Part shown: in pieces, positions 60,401-64,000 of the stretch
Layout of the letters: each line of letters opens with the position of its first letter
Position numbering within the stretch: the first letter of the stretch is position 1
Assembly: GCF_036323735.1 (NCBI RefSeq)
Contig: NC_086024.1
Coordinates: forward strand, 60,652,424-60,716,423
Direction of reading: 5' to 3'
Source of the DNA: Rattus norvegicus
Taxonomy: Eukaryota > Chordata > Mammalia > Rodentia > Muridae
DNA length: 64,000 nucleotides
Made by a program: the position numbers and the translations under genes
Notes under the pieces: model-generated
Databases searched by the model: none
Seen by the model: the letters and a program-made list of their open reading frames with translations, nothing else
Told to the model about the DNA's origin: nothing

Positions 60401-63179
60401 CAGAAGACTTGTATATTTACTTATGTGTCTAATTTTTCTCTAAATGCATAACATATTTCTTATTCTCTCTACACTTTTTTAAATCTAAAGATTTTATATA
60501 CCATATCGTGATAACTCTGTATGGTCTTTCTTCTACATGATCAAAGTTGTTATGTCTTTTCATTGGTTTGTTTAGTGCCTTGCTTGTGACCATTTCCTCC
60601 CTTGTACTTTGGAGGCTTATATTATAATTTTTTTTCATAGATGGCTGGTGAATAAGTATAAAAATCAATAAATGTAATCCAGCTCATAAATAGATTAAAA
60701 TTGATTAAAAAAATAAAGAGGAAAAGAATGAAAAGATGTTTAAATCAAAACTAATGTTTTCTGGAATCAAGTGCTATGCTAAAGATTGCTAAATAGTGCC
60801 TGTGACACTGACATCCCTGAGTCAAATGGGTGCCAGAATCCAGGGTGTCTGTTAGCTGGAGTCCTGGTATTATGCTAATTCCACAAATATACTTAGTACA
60901 GCAATTCTACCAGGTAGGCTGAGTACACATGCAGATCCTAAGATACAGGCCTGATATTCAGCAGATCTATGCAATGCAAAAACCTCAAAATGCCATTGGA
61001 TGTTGTAAAAGAAAACATACAATGTCTGAACAAGTAAGTAAAGGAAAAGGGGATGGAAGGCAAAAGGGGAGATTTAATAATATCATAGAAATGAGAGAAA
61101 TAGACAATAGAGATAGGTTATCAAATTTATTCTTAAAACAAGTATTATAAAGCCATAATCTTACAATAATTAAAATCTCTATAAATGATACAAACTCAAA
61201 TTATAATTTCTTACATTGGTACAGAATTTATATATTGATATAGGGTTAAGATTTTCATTGGTATGGATCTATATGTTGATACAAAATTAGAAATCAATAT
61301 TGTTACTCTTAGATAGGCATTGTATCTATGCAACTTATTTAAGGAAACAAGGCTTTGACCCAGTCTTTCTAATAGCTACTATTACAAACTATCTAGGGTG
61401 ATTAGTAACATCTGTTAAGAGTCAGATAGCAAACTTACGGTTATGCTAGGTTTTGATTCAATTGTAGTAAAGTGTTTTCAATTTGCTCAAATAGAAATGG
61501 CAGTAGAGTTAAAAGTTCAGATATATTTTACATAGAAAGTCTTAAAAACATTAGAAAACTACAGAATATGACATTTAATGTAACTTCATTGGCAAGATAG
61601 ACACTGGGCAGAAATTGTCGATATCATCTACAGACAAAATACTGTCCAAAATAGACAGATCTAAGATAGTAGACTGCTGAGCTCTGCCAAGTCAAAGTAT
61701 GATAGTCCTTCAAAGTTCCTGCTTCATTTCAAGGTCTGTCAGATGGTTCTGAGCCAGAAGCCTAAAGAGAGATGCTCCAATGTTATAAAAAATTAGGAAC
61801 TGTCCAGGTAATCAGCTGCCTCTAAAAATTTTTAAAGTTTTAGAAGCTCTTTTTTGTGCTTCTTAAATTCTCAGGTAATATTTAATTCATTCTCAGATTT
61901 TTGACAGGGTTGAAGATTAGTTATAATCTAATAAGCAAACTTAACTTGTTTAACGTTGAGAGATGTGATATAGACCTAGAAAGATGGTTCTCAGATGGTA
62001 ATACAAACTAAAATCAGAACATAATTCAGGTATAGAATTGTAAACTCTTTAAGTTAGGATATATGGACAAATATGATAGACTGGGTTCTAAGTATATATT
62101 ATAATTTACCATTTACATAATTGTGAAGACTAAGTTCAATACATATCTGAGAAAAAAAGATCATTTTAATTTGACAAAAAGTAGGAAATTTTTTTGGGTT
62201 TCCCTAATGCTGTTTGCATTTTGATATTAATTCTGCTTCCTCAGGAAGGGCTGCACCCAAGGAGAAATAGATCATGTAATCAGACGATCTCTCTGAACCT
62301 TCAGCCATTCTGAGTGGTCAAATAAATGCTAGAGCTGATGATTGAACTGTAGAAAGGAAAGGTGGGACTGGAGGAGAAGAGACAGAGGAAGAGGAGGGGG
62401 AAGGAAGACAGAGCACAATGAGATGGCTTGGAGAAGCTGCAAGTAGCAAGGGGTCTCATAGCTGGGGAATGCATTTATATAGTGATAGATCTGCCCAATC
62501 TAGACATACAGCTTATAAATAAAATGACTGGTTGTGTGTTTTTTATACAGGCTTATTGGGATAAGAAATTACCTCAATGGGCAACTGGCAACCAACAGGG
62601 GAAAGCTACTATTCATACATATTGTAAAACCTTATTTTATAGAAATTACTAAGTAGAACAAGCTTAGTATGGATTTTTAGGTAAAAAGATATTATAAGTT
62701 GAGAGACAATTTATATCACAGTTCTTATAATATAGTAATAACATATAACAGAAAGCTGAAATGTATACAAAGATGTATAAATACGCATTATTTATAGATA
62801 TTATGTATATATTACATATGTAAATGACTGTCAAGAATATAGATAACTATACATGACTATAGTTTTATAAATATATATATATATATAATATTGTGTGTGT
62901 TGGTATATGTGCTTGTAATTTCAACAATGAGGAATCTACAAGAGAGAATAAATTATGTATATTCAAACAAGCAGTGAAAGATGAATATGTAAATATCTCA
63001 TATAAAGGAAAGAAAAATATTAACCAATATTGCACTGGAATAATATTTCATACCGTGGTAGTAATATATACATAGAGATTCTAAACCATAGTATCTCTAA
63101 CCACAGTGACAGAAAAAGTAATGTAAAAGTGTCAAATGATTGACAAATATAAGTATTTTAACTGAGTAGTTCATCCTGA

Positions 63180-63470
63180 ACTCCTCCCTTCAGTATGCCC
63201 AATACCTCCCCATTTATGCCCTCCTTTAGACCAACTGCTCCTATTTTCTTTCAGATAAGAACAGGCTTCCCTAGGATATCAGTCAAACATGGCATAACAA
63301 GATGCAATAAGATCGGGGCCAAATCTTCATACCAAGATTGGACAATGCTACATAGTAGGAGGAAAAGGATTCTAAAAGCAGGCAAAAGAGTCAGAGATAC
63401 CACCACTCCCATTGTTAGGAGTCCTGAAACCCCAAGCTAAACAATCACCCAGAGGATTTAGCACAGACCC
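63180..63470. repeat. Rodent interspersed repeat segment, class not assigned
   Basis: Phrases such as GGCATAACAAGATGCAATAAG, AGGCAAAAGAGTCAGAGATAC and CCCATTGTTAGGAGTCC belong to a common rodent repeat that I recognise but cannot name with certainty. Confidence 0.45.
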
Positions 63471-63746
63471 ATGCAAGCTTCATGCTTATAAACACTTTTC
63501 TAAATATTAGTCAGATAAAATGGAAATAAAACTTGTATAGTATTTAAAATGTTTGTAGAAGTTGTCAAAGTATCATGAAATACATGCACACACACACCCA
63601 TGTACACACACATACACACACACACATATGTTTGGACAAAAACCACATTATGGAGTCCATTTACTGTTCTTTATATGTATATGATTTTAGACAAAACTAA
63701 AAACATGTAGGATAATATGATACATCTCATATAGGAACATCATATA

Positions 63747-63748
<2 letters not shown>

Positions 63749-63789
<41 letters not shown>
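63749..63789. repeat. (AC)n microsatellite
   Basis: About 20 AC units; a shorter CA-rich run precedes it at 63589-63627. Confidence 0.95.
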
Positions 63790-63791
<2 letters not shown>

Positions 63792-64000
63792 AATATATGA
63801 AATTTATAGGGCCCATCTCTGGATAATACCGATTCTCTCAGAAACCTATTGCTCTGTACCTAGGAGTGGGTCTTGCAAGAGTTTACCCTTCTACATTGGC
63901 ATCTCAAATAATGTTGTCATTTTCAGGTTTATTTTAGGCAATCTGTCTTTTGAGACCTCATACGTATGACTTTACTGCCATTTCTAGAAAAATACCATCT

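Larger units (their letters stand above)
50928..64000 (+). other. Dgkb: Dgkb intron (5' part), continues past window
   Basis: This is sequence after the YSIINNYFSIGV exon. No further Dgkb exon is visible to 64000. Contents: a B2-type SINE (51060-51285), an old repeat (51490-52400), B1 pieces (52499-52690), a repeat end (52800-52910), a nested L1/retrocopy complex (53101-55792), an inverted L1 (57955-59017), an old repeat (59030-60400), a repeat near 63180-63470 and a CA tract. The stretches 55793-57950, 60450-63170 and 63800-64000 show nothing I can name except AT and TA runs (for example 62872-62888). Confidence 0.8.

Noticed and set aside
60084..60443. 119-codon open frame
   Set aside because: Lies within old repeat-like sequence, with no domain or supporting signals.
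50928..64000. Search for the next Dgkb exon (continuation of NNYFSIGV)
   Set aside because: No stretch with an acceptor followed by the expected Asp-Ala-Ser-Ile-Ala coding sense was found; it likely lies beyond 64000.

Overview
This is 64 kb of mammalian nuclear DNA, almost certainly rat (Rattus). It is AT-rich and intron-dominated. It carries three rat-type ID (BC1-like) SINEs with A-tails on the minus strand, B1, B2 and B4 SINEs, and several L1 copies with the rodent G-rich 3' UTR. No bacterial or viral gene organisation is present. The species call rests on the ID elements and on the L1 3'-end type, both recognised by eye.

The only protein-coding gene I can support is on the plus strand: six consecutive internal exons of diacylglycerol kinase beta (Dgkb), at 3008-3124, 13979-14052, 20256-20330, 36778-36863, 38517-38606 and 50767-50927. 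They total 603 bp (201 codons), have GT-AG borders and join in one unbroken frame. They encode the linker after the C1 domains, the nucleotide-binding part of the DGK catalytic domain (VNPKSGGKQG, ACGGDGTVGW, ILPLGTGNDLAR) and the passage into the accessory domain. The 5' exons (EF hands, C1 domains) and the 3' exons (accessory domain, C-terminus) lie outside the window.

Region by region: 1-3007 is intron with one antisense L1 3' end. Intron 3125-13978 has an ID, a B1, a B4, a CpG-enriched unexplained patch near 9.9-10.35 kb and simple repeats. Intron 14053-20255 holds an old inverted L1 that was itself hit by an ID, a B1-like SINE and a younger L1. Intron 20331-36777 holds a second inverted L1, a well-formed candidate cryptic exon, a young L1 with a perfect 15-bp target-site duplication, a CA/G/GA simple-repeat block, an antisense L1 and an L1 fragment lacking a 3' end. 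Intron 36864-38516 is short. Intron 38607-50766 holds a 4.6-kb decayed L1 with dead endonuclease and reverse transcriptase motifs, plus an older rodent repeat. Downstream of 50927 are old repeats, a young L1 whose 3' end was invaded twice by poly(A)-tailed insertions with 16-bp duplications, and a third inverted L1.

Most of the noteworthy structure is retrotransposition history written into the introns of one neuronal signalling gene: target-site duplications, three twin-priming-like inversions, nested insertions and a frameshift shared by two L1 copies. I see no evidence for a new multi-gene system. All family assignments come from reading the sequence; nothing was searched against a database.
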